NCBI GenBank assembly: GCA_003116995.1
Contig: BDSL01000055.1
Span: 372,001-436,000 of the forward strand
Origin: Yamagishiella unicocca
Taxonomy: Eukaryota > Chlorophyta > Chlorophyceae > Chlamydomonadales > Volvocaceae
Direction of reading: 5' to 3'
DNA: 64,000 nucleotides
Below the pieces are notes generated by a model, which saw only the letters and a list, made by a program, of their open reading frames with translations, had not been told where the DNA came from and ran no database searches. Position numbers and translations under genes: made by a program. Shown in pieces: positions 10,178 to 20,400 of this stretch. Position 1 is the first letter of the stretch, and each line of letters opens with the position of its first letter.

Positions 10178-10587
10178 GTGGTGGTGGCTGGGCGACTTCG
10201 GCTCCACAGTTCGCACGGGCTCGCCGGTGACATCCACCACGTCCTGCTTTGCCCCCGGCAAGGTCCTGAACCTCTATGCGAAGCCGGAGTACGACTGGTG
10301 AGCTGGAATCCAACGGGATGTGGTGACAGGTTGCTTGCTTGCTTGCGCGTGCGCTTGGCTATGCGTCCGTACTGCAATCAACATGAGCTCCTCCTCCTGC
10401 CCCAGGCACATGCTTGCTGTGGCGCTGGTGCGCGAGATGAACCGGAACAACTGGAGAGCGCTGCTGGTCGAGGACGGCTGTACGCCCGCGAAGAAGCTGA
10501 TCACGGCCGTGAAAGAGCTGCAAAGAGCTGGCCTGCTTCCTGGACGAGCTGCTTCAGAGGGCAAAGTATACGGCGACGCTGCCGTGA
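10178..10587 (+). pseudogene. Kinase C-lobe remnant
   Basis: Two exon-like pieces, 10178-10297 and 10406-10587, join across a CTG|GTGAGC...CCCCAG intron. The joined frame reads WLGDFGSTVRTGSPVTSTTS, then FAPG, then EYDWHMLAVALV. These correspond to the DFG motif, an APE-like end of the activation segment and the helix-F aspartate region of a protein kinase. The N-lobe and catalytic loop are absent. A tandem 10-bp duplication (gaaagagctg/caaagagctg, 10511-10530) shifts the frame; past it a different frame reads LACFLDELLQRAKYTATLP to a stop at 10587. The family differs from the CR-type kinase to the left, which has DFE. Truncation plus frameshift support a dead gene. Confidence 0.55.
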
Positions 10588-10826
10588 GGCCGTGCGTGCG
10601 AGGCCCGGAGCTGAGGGTGCGGTGGCCGCGCAGACCCAGGGAAGCGTGCGCGGAGGTCACACAACAAGGTGGTGGCGCTGGTTTGGTTGCGTGGCTTCGC
10701 TGGGGATGGCAGTGCGTCTCCTGTACTCGTGTTGTCAGAGGCGGATGTGGGAGAAGCAGTGTAGGGCACCAGCGCGGGGCAAACGTGCTGAGATGGACGC
10801 TGCACGCCCTGAACGGCACGGGCGTA

Positions 10827-10914
10827 ACACCAGGTGTAGCACTTATCGACCTGTTGCTGGGTGCCACGCGCCTGCACCACCCAGCAACAGGTCGAGAAGT
10901 GTTACACCTGGTGT
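10827..10914. repeat. Long hairpin, 37-bp arms
   Basis: Arms 10827-10863 and 10878-10914 are reverse complements with two mismatches around a 14-bp loop. Each arm ends in the self-palindromic ACACCAGGTGT. No coding role is visible. It could be a foldback or MITE-like relic or, if transcribed, a small-RNA precursor. Confidence 0.8.
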
Positions 10915-11097
10915 CCGTGACAGCCGAAGACTGCTGTGGGGCGTGGCATGCATGCCAAACAACATGGTTGGACTATCGGAAAGCCATGGACGCAGGGGGT
11001 AGGGGGGGTTACAGGAAATAACGGGGGGGTGCAAGGAAAACCCGTGAATGCGCGAAACACCGTTCAAAAAAATCCCTGTAACCCTGCCCCTTCAATC

Positions 11098-11420
11098 ATG
11101 GTCGTTGTAACGGTTACGTGGGTTCCAGACCAAGATGTAGAACCATCGGGCACATCGCCTGACACCGAGGAAGACGGAGGAGACAAAGACCGACACACAC
11201 CGGAACAAAGGCAAACCACCAGAACACCAATCGACAGGCCGTAGGCACACAGAGCAGCAGCCAGCATCCCAAGGGGAATTTGCACTAGAGGCTCCCCTAT
11301 TAGGAACCGATCACCAACCAACCTAACAGCCCAGCAACCGACGAACCAGTGAAGCGCCGCAACGATGCAAGTATCGGGACCGGCCGCCTCTCATCCCGAA
11401 CAGCACGGACCCCAAGCAGG
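11098..11420 (-). mobile_element. Retrotransposon 3'-end fragment, reverse orientation
   Basis: Read on the minus strand this matches the stretches at about 24480-24665 and 25890-26076. Shared blocks include GTGTCAGGCGATG(T/C)GCCCGATG and TCTGGA(A/G)CCCAC followed by a GTAAC(A)-type tail. Those copies are plus-strand, so this one is inverted. Only the 3' untranslated part is present. Confidence 0.6.
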
Positions 11421-11497
11421 GCTCAACGCGCATATAGAACCGGACCTGGCTGGCACCCTCATGTATTCCGGCCGCCGGTGCTAGTGAGCTCCAGACC

Positions 11498-11595
11498 ACC
11501 TTTTTAACTTTCCTTAATCCCGAGCCAGAAGTGACAGCACTACTAACAGACGACCTTTTTAACTTTCCTTAATCCCGAGCCAGAAGTGACAGCAC
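11498..11595. repeat. 43-bp tandem direct repeat
   Basis: A 43-bp unit beginning acctttttaactttcc and ending gtgacagcac occurs at 11498-11540 and again at 11553-11595 with a 12-bp spacer. The two units are identical. The second abuts the reverse-transcriptase remnant. Confidence 0.85.
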
Positions 11596-11597
11596 AA

Positions 11598-11700
11598 ATA
11601 GTAGTGCGCTACACACGGGGTGTAACCCTCGGAGTGAGACGGGGATCCATCTTTTTTTACGCGGACGACGTGTGTCTGCTTGGTGTACTGGTATCTTTCG
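11598..11700 (+). pseudogene. Reverse-transcriptase fragment with YADD box
   Basis: The plus-strand frame reads GVTLGVRRGSIFFYADDVCL; the catalytic Tyr-Ala-Asp-Asp is at 11658-11669. The spacing of a 'GV.LGV..' strand before YxDD is that of palm-domain reverse transcriptases of non-LTR elements. The frame stops at about 11711 and nothing recognisable precedes 11598, so this is a small relic. The block that follows (11797-12059) is also repeated near another retroelement relic at 24.7 kb. Confidence 0.55.
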
Positions 11701-11796
11701 TTATGCCATAGTACGGTAGTGTGGATATTAATCTGACCAGATCTGACCTGCCAAGTAACCCACGCGACCCTATCTGGTCTAATTACAGTGCGGCAT

Positions 11797-12059
11797 GGCA
11801 GTGCAAATCGGTCTTCATTCGCATTCCCCATTCAATGCGACCTACCACTTTATGTCGTCCTCTTGAATCTATACCGTGATATGTAATTCGATGCCTAGCT
11901 AACATGGACGTTGGACATATGCACCTCACCCAGAACCAACTCGCGATCCTCTAAGAACAGCAGCAATCATGGTTGAGAGGGCATTGTGGTATCTCTCGTT
12001 GACAGCCATCGCCGCTTGTCGCTGCTAGGTTACCTAGCCACACGTCAGGATAACTGAAC
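11797..12059 (+). repeat. Interspersed repeat block, copy 1
   Basis: Aligns with 24671-24951 in the same orientation. Similarity begins at GGCAGTGCAA(A/G)TCGGTCTTC and is strongest at the right end (TGACAGCCATCGCCGCTTGT onward, through CTAGCCACACG to GGATAACTGAAC). Both copies follow retrotransposon remnants. Confidence 0.75.
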
Positions 12060-13060
12060 GGGTCGGTCTGCAGGTACGTACGAATAATGTGAATCGCGGG
12101 CATTATTCCCTCGCGCGTGTTAGGGAATGTCATTGCGAAACCTACGATAACCTGGATGGCCTGTGGGAGGCACAGCGGAGGCACGAACAGTTAGCGACAT
12201 CATGCCAGAGCCGCCTGGCCAGGCTTGGCCCCTTCTGTCCTCGCAATTAAAAAAAGCTACCACTAGCTACCAGAGCTACCGGTATCACAGCGCTTCTCCT
12301 GTGGTTTCGGCGGTCTCCAATGTTCAACGCATCATCTCGTCAAATGCCCAATGCTATAACATGCATCCACATTTCACGGCGGCTCAGCGTTGAACTAGCA
12401 GACCGCCTGCGCGTCAGTCACTGAGGCTGCCATCCAGTCAGCACAGGCCATCAGTCACGAGCCTTGATGTCCGCGGCCGTTCCGTCCCCTCTCCATCACA
12501 ACCTCCACAAGCGCCCCCTTGCCGACCCTATCCTGAGATGCACGGCAACAGCCCCCGCCTCTGCCGCCGGAGGACAATTAGGGAGGTGTGGAGGGACGGT
12601 ACGGCGCGCGACACGGGCGTGCGCAGGTTTACACATTATGTGTCCACAGCGCGCCTTTCCAGTGCCCCTCAAGTACGGGCGACTGCTAGGTTCACGGTCA
12701 GCCAGCAAACAAGCAGCAGATGGCTGAGGCGCATACGGTAGCCGCCGGCAGGCGCTAGGTGATCCTGCCTAGATACCGTACCACATGTTGCTGGTCTTCA
12801 CTAAGCTGCGTCGATTGCTGGCGCCCAGGTGTCACGTGCCCCATCCAGGAAAGCACCCACCTGATGAACAGCGCATCGCACGCTGACGGAGGAGGAGGGC
12901 GAGGCGGCGGCAGAGCGAGGGGGGGCCAAGCGGTGGCCGGAGGGCAGCAGAAGGGGAGGCGAGGCGGGCCGCGGTGCGTCGTGATGTGAGGTGGCGGGGT
13001 GCGAGGTTGGTGGGTGGGGTAAGGGGAGCCGGGAGGCGGTGTATCCTTTTTTAGGGTGAG
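12060..13060. other. Unassigned
   Basis: No convincing gene. A minus-strand open frame around 11951-12184 (for example IVGFAMTFPNTREGIMPAIH) has balanced composition but no recognised motif and overlaps the interspersed repeat, so it may be another element relic. A G-rich tract occupies about 12880-13060. Confidence 0.4.
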
Positions 13061-13339
13061 GTGCGCGAGCTGGGGTGTGCCGTTGGGATGTATGCCGCCT
13101 TGCGGCCGGATGTTGGCCGTTTGGAGATGGCAACATTTTTGCGTTTGTGGGAGGCGGAGAGGCGGCTTGCCAGGGATAGCGTTATTAGTCAGGCAGGGTG
13201 CCTGGCGGAGCATAATTTGCGGGTCCAACTGGAGCGATTGTGTTGCTACAGAGTTGCTCGCTACACATGTGCTGACACTTCGACTCGCGACCCAAGCGGA
13301 TTCCGTTTATGTGGGGTGGCTATGCATCCAGTACTATAA
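13061..13339 (+). other. Unrecognised open frame, possible gene relic
   Basis: A frame without a clear ATG reads VGRLEMATFLRLWEAERRLA and then CLAEHNLRVQLERL, with helix-like amphipathic composition, and stops at 13339. It lacks visible splice partners. It could be the C-terminus of a mobile element or of a lost gene. Confidence 0.25.
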
Positions 13340-14342
13340 ATACAAGAAGAAGTAGGATGTGGCAAGTGGAATAGTGTCGGATAGCGTCGTGCAAATCTGT
13401 GGGCTTCCAGGAGGGACCCCTTCATACCTGCAAGCAGCGACGCCAACTGAGCGCATACAAACAACCTTTAAGGAGTGGTACACGAGGGTACGTTTTGTGG
13501 GGTTCCCGGGCAAGGGGTGCCTGGGGGTCCCGACCCCAGCAATAAGATGTCCAATTCTTCAACCGCAACTGGCGCGCAATTATGGTCCTGGACATTTGGG
13601 GTATTGGATGTTTTACTTGCGTGCACTGTTGTTGTAACTCACTATTTCCCATAGATTTTAGCTGGTCGTATTTCTTATCCCAACATTTTTGGTGGTCCGT
13701 TGCTGCATGCAAGTTTACTAGTTTTGCTGTACCGGTATGTTGCTGGAATGAAAGGTTATTAAGGAGTGCCCAGAGCGGCTCTGGGAGTGCCTAAGTACCG
13801 GGACATCATCCTCGCGTTGCCTCCTTAGGCGACGCGCTATATCACCGACAACCAACTGTATCATTGCATTTTATAAATCGAGATACAGTCACCTTTGCAT
13901 TGCCGCTGACTGGTGCCTCCGGCGTCGTGGTGCGTCGCGCATGAACACATGGGCTGTGGCGCATCGAAGGTGGTGCCATTGCGGTCGGTACCTGATGAAG
14001 GAAAGCCGCTCCACGATTGGGATTCACAGGTCCGGACACCAGCGAGTTACAGGGCGCCATGATGACTCACGTCTCTAACATGCATCACCATATGCTCCTT
14101 TTTATGTAGAGAGTGTCGGCTTGGTTCAGCACGCTTGCCTCCGACATGCAGCAATACCAGTCGGTGCTACTGCCCGCGGAGGGCTGTTCCGTGGCTCAAT
14201 GGACTGAAGAGGCAAGTGATGACAGTATGCTTGCTGCAAGGTCCGGTCCCTCAGGGTGGGATGGAGGCTGTTGCCGGCGTGGAGGGATGTGTAAACGGGG
14301 TTAATAAAGGCATGTTGAGGGCCATACCGACGCGATTAGAAG
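13340..14342. other. Unassigned
   Basis: Nothing recognised. The base composition is nearer 50% GC than in the flanking genes. A short plus-strand frame near 14113-14300 (LASDMQQYQSVLLPAEGC) is the nearest upstream open stretch to the NLR-like gene, but it cannot be joined to it convincingly. Confidence 0.35.
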
Positions 14343-14975
14343 CCTTAAGGCAACGCCCAGGCCGCTTGTTGCACCGGCCGTGCGTTCCTCCACCACTTAC
14401 CATGCCTCGGACCCTGGCCGTCACCTCTACGCACATCCCCTCCTCCTCCCTGCATCTCACCCGCTGATCTCGTCGTCCCCATTCCTTGCCCCGTACCCGG
14501 ACGAATGCGCTCTCTCGCTCGCCCACAGCACCTGCTGCAGAAAGGACTCGATGCGTGCAACGCCCGTCGCCTTCTCGACCATCGCGATGAAGCCGCAGCC
14601 GCAGCCGCAGCCACAACCGCAGCCACAGCCACAGCCCAGCCGCAGCCGCGGCTGCAGCTGCAGCCGCAGCCACAGCCACGCCCAGCCTCACACTGCAGGG
14701 CGTTGAAGAGCCGGTCGTGGATGGGCGCGACCCCCCCCCAGGAGCCGTGGTTTCGCGGATTCCTTTGTAAAACCCCCCAGGGGTCAGAGGTAGCCGCCAC
14801 TGAGAACCTTCTTCAGGGGGCGTCTGGCCGAGTTGCGACTGCCCAGGGTGGTGCTCAGGCGGTTGGCCTCCCCGGCGGTGTTGAGGGCGCCTCGGGAACA
14901 CATGATCCCCCGAGCATATCCATAGCTCCCCAGGCCGAAAACTCGCTCGTGGTGGGTACGACGCATGGCCTGCAC
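14343..14975 (-). pseudogene. Minus-strand coding-like relic, unknown family
   Basis: Three separated protein-like stretches occur on the minus strand. The first, after a GTGCAG acceptor near 14975, reads RVFGLGSYGYARGIMCSRGA then ANRLSTTLGSRNSARRPLKK. The second, near 14700, reads VAPIHDRLFNALQ. The third, near 14590-14510, reads FIAMVEKATGVARIESFLQQ. They are divided by stops and by a CAG/CCG-type low-complexity tract at about 14595-14680. No domain is recognised. A degraded gene is the simplest view. Confidence 0.3.
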
Positions 14976-15007
14976 CCAGCAGGCAACCTACCAGAAGGAG
15001 GGAATGC

Positions 15008-15064
15008 GCCTTAGCCTTTTTGGGTTTTAGGGTGTCGAATGTGCCTTAGCCTTTTTGGGTTTTA
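15008..15064. repeat. 22-bp direct repeat at the left edge of the NLR-like gene
   Basis: GCCTTAGCCTTTTTGGGTTT(TA) at 15008-15029 recurs exactly at 15043-15064. It lies between the minus-strand relic and the first visible exon of the NLR-like gene and may mark a rearrangement junction. Confidence 0.75.
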
Positions 15065-15117
15065 AAATATCTTCGTGTTTCGATGCGAGACCCCTTTGCG
15101 TGTTTGCGCACTCGCAG

Positions 15118-17266
15118 GCGGCGCTGACTCGAGGCCTGAAGTACACCAAAGTGGTGATTGAGAAGCTGGGACCCGCGCTGCCCTTCCCCGGTGGGTTGGG
15201 TGGGTACAGTCACTGGGTGCTGAGTGGGTCATGGAAGGCCGGGGCCTGGTGCAAGTCACACGTTTTAGCCCCCGTACGTTCCGGTTTTCTCCTTCCATTC
15301 CTCACGCACATGCCCGGGACTGAGGCGCGCGGCTGCATCCTTGCTAGCTGTGATGGAAGTGACCCTAAACGTCCCCTCCCTGGCGCCCTAAGCCGCCCCC
15401 TCCCTGGCGCCTTGCTGTGCCTACCCCCCAGGCTCCGAGGCTGCGGGCCTGCTGGTTGCCCTCCTGGAAGTTGTGGACACGGCCATCGCCAACCACGCCA
15501 ACCTCCAGGAGCTGCAGCAGCGGGCGGTGGCGCTGATGGACATCCTGGCCGCCTACCACCCCGAGCTGACGCGGGTCCGGAAGTACAAGGGCGTGGTGGA
15601 CGAGTTCAGAGATGTGCTCCAGGTAGTGCGTGCGGCTGGAGGCAGGCTCGGCACCTTGCCCCATACCGGTATGTAAACACGTACACGCACATGTATGCGG
15701 CACTTTCCATTCCGCGGCGCACATTGGTCCGCTGTGGTGGCGCAAATGTTGCCATTATGCACCGTATCGGTCCCCTTATCCATGCCTTCAGGACATCACT
15801 GCCTATGCTCGGGCTTACAGTGACCGCAACTGTCTGATGCGTATGGTGACGGGCAGCGGAGATAACGAGCACTACCAGGAGCTGGTCGCCAGTATGGGGG
15901 CGCTGTACGAGAGGATGATGCTGGGGGTGGCGGTGGACAGCAACGCGATGCTGCAACAGCTGCAGGGGGCGGCGGAGGCGGCGAGACAGCTGCTGCGGCA
16001 AGTGGCAAAATACCAGGTAATTGGTTGTGGATGGATGTATTGAACTATGATTGGTCTTGCTGCGGGTCTTGCTGCGGATGCCGCGCAGTAGATGGCACGG
16101 TTTGTGTCGTAAATGCTCGTCCAGGTACGTCGCAGCTAGTATGGGGCCGAGCTGTCCTTCCGCAACCGTGTTCTCATGTTATCGCACATCCCTCCCTCCA
16201 GGACCCCTCTTCCGGCACCCGCGCGCTGGTTTCGGAGCTGGGCGGGCTGGATGCGGTGTTTGGCGACGGCGACAAGCTGCGGCAGGTGACGCAGAAGCTG
16301 GCCGTCAGCGCCAGGATCACCATACAAGTGGTGGGTACGACAATGTGTGGATATGACACGGGGTGGGTACGACACGGGGAGAGTACGACACGGGCTGGGT
16401 ACGACACGGGCTGAGTACGACAAGGGGTTGGTATGACACGTGGTGGATTCGAAAAGGGGAAGGGCAGGGATCACCCGGACTAGTGCTGCTGCTGGTGCCA
16501 TCGACCTCCTCGACGGCCCCACGGTTCCTGCCCCTGCCCGGCCCCCCTCCGGCCCCCGCAGGTGAGCTCGCTGCTGTCCTCCCACCGGGACAAGGGACCG
16601 CAGCGCCACATCCGCCAGCCCGACCTGCGGCTCTTCTGGATGGCCACCTACGGTGAGGAGGACGAAGTCCCTTGGTACGTCTTCTGGCAGGACTTCCCCG
16701 CGCTGCTGCGGGACAACCCCGCGGACGCGGCCACGGTGGCAGAGCTGGGCCGGCTGCTGGCGGAGGACGCCGCGCGCGCGGCCTTCCAGCAGGTGGTGGA
16801 GCGCGGCGACGAGCTCAGCGTCAGTGTGTGGGAGCTCAAGCTGTCGTTCAGCGACAACGAGGGGCTGGTGGAGCAGGTCAGCCGGCTGGTCAGCCGGCTG
16901 CTGTCCACCGGCGGGGCGGCGGCGGTCGCAGGCTTTGAGCGGTCGATGAATGAGATCAAGGAGTCCAGAAGTCCCCTCCAGGCTTTGCCGCAGGTCGAGA
17001 ATGGCGCAGTGCCGGCTGCAGCTCCTGCCGCCTCAACAGCGGCGATGGCCACTACTGTTGGCGGTCAGCGAAGAAGCCCTCTCAGTGCTCCTGGCGCGCT
17101 TGTTGTGTCCGAGCCGACGCCAGCAAGGGGAGCTTCACAAGCAGCACTCGCACCGGCCGCTGGGGATGTGGTCCCCCTGGTGTCGTCAAAAGCACAAGTG
17201 AAAGGCGATGGAGGCGGAGGTGAAGGCAATCACCGCGAGTCTCTGGTGAGAGCGCCGTTGTCCTGA
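15118..17266 (+). CDS. NLR-like gene, N-terminal module 1 (helical bundle plus Cbl-like pseudo-EF-hand)
   Basis: Exons 15118-15190, 15432-15622, 15792-16016, 16202-16327 and 16562 onward are phase-consistent. The protein starts in helices (VVIEKLGPALPFPG, then ANHANLQELQQRAVALMDIL and NEHYQELVASMGALYERMML) resembling the four-helix HeLo/MLKL-N/RPW8-type bundles of cell-death proteins. It continues with LRLFW...VPWYVFWQDFP...LSVSVWELKLSF, a pattern like the pseudo-EF-hand of Cbl. The last exon either runs to TGA at 17266 or ends at a CTG|GTGAGA donor at 17245, which is in phase with the next module at 17423. I favour splicing, giving one protein with two modules. No initiator ATG is visible, so a 5' exon is missing from the model. 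If separate, this is a truncated paralogue without NB-ARC. Confidence 0.6.
16331..16447 (+). repeat. Intronic minisatellite, module 1
   Basis: About seven degenerate 15-17-bp units built on GGGTACGACACGGG fill the intron between module-1 exons 4 and 5. The matching intron of module 2 has the same array with a different arrangement. Confidence 0.75.
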
Positions 17267-17422
17267 ATCTCTGTATGTGAGGCGGTAGAGTCTGGGTTGC
17301 GAACATGTTATCAAACCGCAAACAGCCGTCCATGCATTCATTCGGCTGCACGTGGGTGGGTTGCTTACCAGCAGCGACCTCAGGCATATAACCCAGGCCC
17401 CGGTGCGCCCTCCCTGGAGCAG

Positions 17423-20400
17423 GTGGCGGTGGCCGCCAAAGGTGTGCGCCTGGCACGTGTGGTCATCGAGAGGCTGGGCCCCTCGCTGCCGTTCCCAGGT
17501 GGGTGGGTGCGTGTGGTCGATGGTCGGTGATCACCGGCGTGTGGGTGTGTTGCCATGCTGCATCTGGCGGTATTGGAAGGGGCACCTGCGCCTACTGGGC
17601 TGCGATGGCAATGAGGGACGCATGGAGGCTGCTGAGGGCATGGCGAATTAATTGAACGCGCCGCGTCTTCAGCTCCGACCATCGCTGTTGTGCAGTGCGG
17701 CAACATTTACTATTCAGTGCCTTGTGATGTGATGTGCGGTGACGCGTCTCCAACGCCCTGTTGTGTGTTGTGACGTCGCGACCGGGTCCCCTGTCCCCCA
17801 GGTGCCGAGGCCGCGGGCCTGCTGGTTGCCCTCCTGGACGTGGTGGACACGGCCATCGCCAACCACGCCAACCTCCAGGAGCTGCAGCAGCGGGCGGTGG
17901 CGCTGATGGACATCCTGGCCGCCTACCACCCCGAGCTGACACAGCTTCGGAAGTACAAAGGCGTGGTGGACGAGTTCACGAAAGTGCTCCAGGTAGGTGC
18001 TGGAGGCAGGGGCGCGCAGCATCTTGCCACATGTGTGAACTGCTACACGTCGTCCATTCAGGTGCATGTAATTTCGCTGCGCTGGCATATATGTTGTCAC
18101 AGTGTATCGCATGTTGCTTATCGGTCCACGCATCCATTGCATGCCTCCAGGACGTCACCGCCTATGCTCGGGCTTACAGACACCGCAACTGTCTGATGCG
18201 CATGCTGACGGGCAGCGGAGATGATGAGCACTACCAGGAGCTGGTCGCCAGTATGGGGGCGCTGTACCAGAGGATGATGCTGGCGGTGGCGGTGGACAGC
18301 AACGCGAGGCTGCGACAGCTGCAGGGGGTGACGGAGGAGGCGATGCAGCTGCTGGGGCAAGTGGCGAAGTACCAGGTAACTGTTTGTGGATGGGTGTATG
18401 TGACTACTCACTGGTGTTGCTGCGGGTCTTGCTGCGGGTGCCGCGCAGTAGATGGCACGGTTTGTGTCGTAAATGCTCGGCCAGGTACGTCACAGCTAGT
18501 ATGGGGCCGAGCTGTCCTTCCTCAACCGTGTTCTCGCGTCCTCGCACATCCCTCCCTCCAGGACCCCTCCGCCGAAGCCCGCGCGCTGGTTTCGGAGCTG
18601 GGCGGGCTGGATGCGGTTTTTGGCGACAGCTACAAGCTGCGGCAAGTGATGCAGAAGCTGGCCGTGAACGACAGCATCACCATACAAGTGGTGGGTACGA
18701 CAAGGGCTGGGTTCGACACGGGATGGATACGACACGGGATGGGTGCGACACGGGGTGGGTGTGACACGGGATGGGTACGACACGAGCTGGGTACGACAAG
18801 GGGAAAGGGACGGATTACCCGGATTAGTTTTGCTGCTGGTGCCAAGCCCCTTGCAAGAACATATGGCCACCGACCTCCTCGCCCACCCCCCGTTCCTGCC
18901 CCTGCCCGGCCCCCCTCCGGCCCCGCAGTTGAGCTCACTGCTGTCCTCACACCTGGACAAGGGACCGCAGCGCCACATCCGCCAGCCCGACCTGCGGCTC
19001 TTCTGGAAGAACCAGTACGCTGGCGTTTCGGAAGTGCCCTGGTACGCGTTCTGGGAACACTTCCCGGTGCTGCTCAGGGACGTTCCCGCGGACGCGGCCA
19101 CGGTGGCGGAGCTGGGCCGGCTGCTGGCGAGTGAGGCGGCGCGGTCGGCCTTCCAGCGAGCTGTGGAGCGGAACAAGAGGCACTCAGTCAGTGTGTGGGA
19201 GCTGCGGGTGGCGTTTGACGGCGACGCTGGACTGCTGGAGCAGGTCAGCCGCCTGCTGCCGGGTGCAGAGGCAGCAGGAGCCGCAGCAGAGGAGGCACAG
19301 GAGGGCGGCAGCAGCATTCCAGGCGGCTCTCTGGGCCGGGTCGTGCCAGAGGCTAAGGATGTTAAAACGTCAGCCGCGGCGGCATCGGCTCCGGAAGCTG
19401 ATGCATCCAGCCGTTCAGCACCGGTCGGCATCCGGTGTCAGCTACAGCCAGTCATCCCCACCTATGTGGGCCGTGATGAGGAGGCGGTTGCGGTGGTGGG
19501 TCACTTGGTGACCCGCGGGTCGCTGGCGCTCATCGCCCCCGGCGGCATGGGCAAGTCCTGTCTGGCGACTGATGTGGGCTGGCGGCTGGTTCGCGGCAAA
19601 CATGCTCTGGTAGCAGCGCTGTGGGTGGACCTGCGGGAGGTCGGCAGCACGGCAGAGCTGGAGGCGCGTTTCTGCGCCACGTTGGGGCTGCAGCCGGTGA
19701 GGAAGTAAGCCGCATTATGAGTACTGTATTAGGGTTTTAGGGTTTCACGGTTTTCGGCGCCTAAGGCGCTGGCAATGCCTCCGGTCTTTTCCCCTGAGGT
19801 GCGTGGGCCTTGATCCTACCACTCGCCTGGATGCCGTGGTGTTGCTCGAGCCCGGCTTCTTAGGTGTTGATACAGCGTGCGGGGGTATACCGGTATACCG
19901 CCAGCCACGGAGTCTTTTCCTGTGGCGAGAGCACACGTTGCAAATGTTAGCCGTGAAATACTTGCGACAGAAAGCTGCATAGTAAATTCGCCGGGTCGCT
20001 TCCACCTAGCCACTCCCATGCTTGCGTGACCCAATCCGTCCAGGAAACGTCAGACAACGTACCCCGCATCGTGGCCGCGTGTAAGATACTCGTCGCCCCT
20101 GGGGCGGCCGGTGCCGAGGCAGCTGCCGTCGGCGATGTGGATGCGCAGCCTGCTCTCCCGCGCAGCGGCGGCAGCTCTGCTGTGCCCGTGCCCATGGCGG
20201 CGCTGGTGGTGGTGGACAATGCAGAAGACGCCCTGCTGCTGCCTGAGACCGCTGAGGCAACGCGGTCCCTGCTGGGTCGGGTAAGCAACACGGGCCGCCC
20301 ATACGGAGATGTCATACCGGTACCCTTATCGCATTCCTGCATGAGCCCCTCAATACCACGCAGCCAGCGTTCAGGCACGGTAGCGCCAGATAGCCCTTCT

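Larger units (their letters stand above)
15118..19270. repeat. Tandem duplication of a five-exon module with its introns
   Basis: Exons 15118-15190, 15432-15622, 15792-16016, 16202-16327 and 16562-about 16910 match 17423-17498, 17802-17992, 18151-18375, 18562-18687 and 18929-about 19265. Exon lengths are 73/76, 191/191, 225/225 and 126/126 nt, with identical phases. Introns also match in part, for example the stretch before exon 4 (GCAGTAGATGGCACGGTTTG) and the minisatellite after it. This shows DNA-level duplication, older than the one at the window start because the exons have diverged. Confidence 0.9.

Noticed and set aside
19728..19745. Telomere-like TTTTAGGG sequence
   Set aside because: Only about one and a half units, inside an intron of the NLR-like gene; also a single unit near 15020. 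Not an interstitial telomere array.
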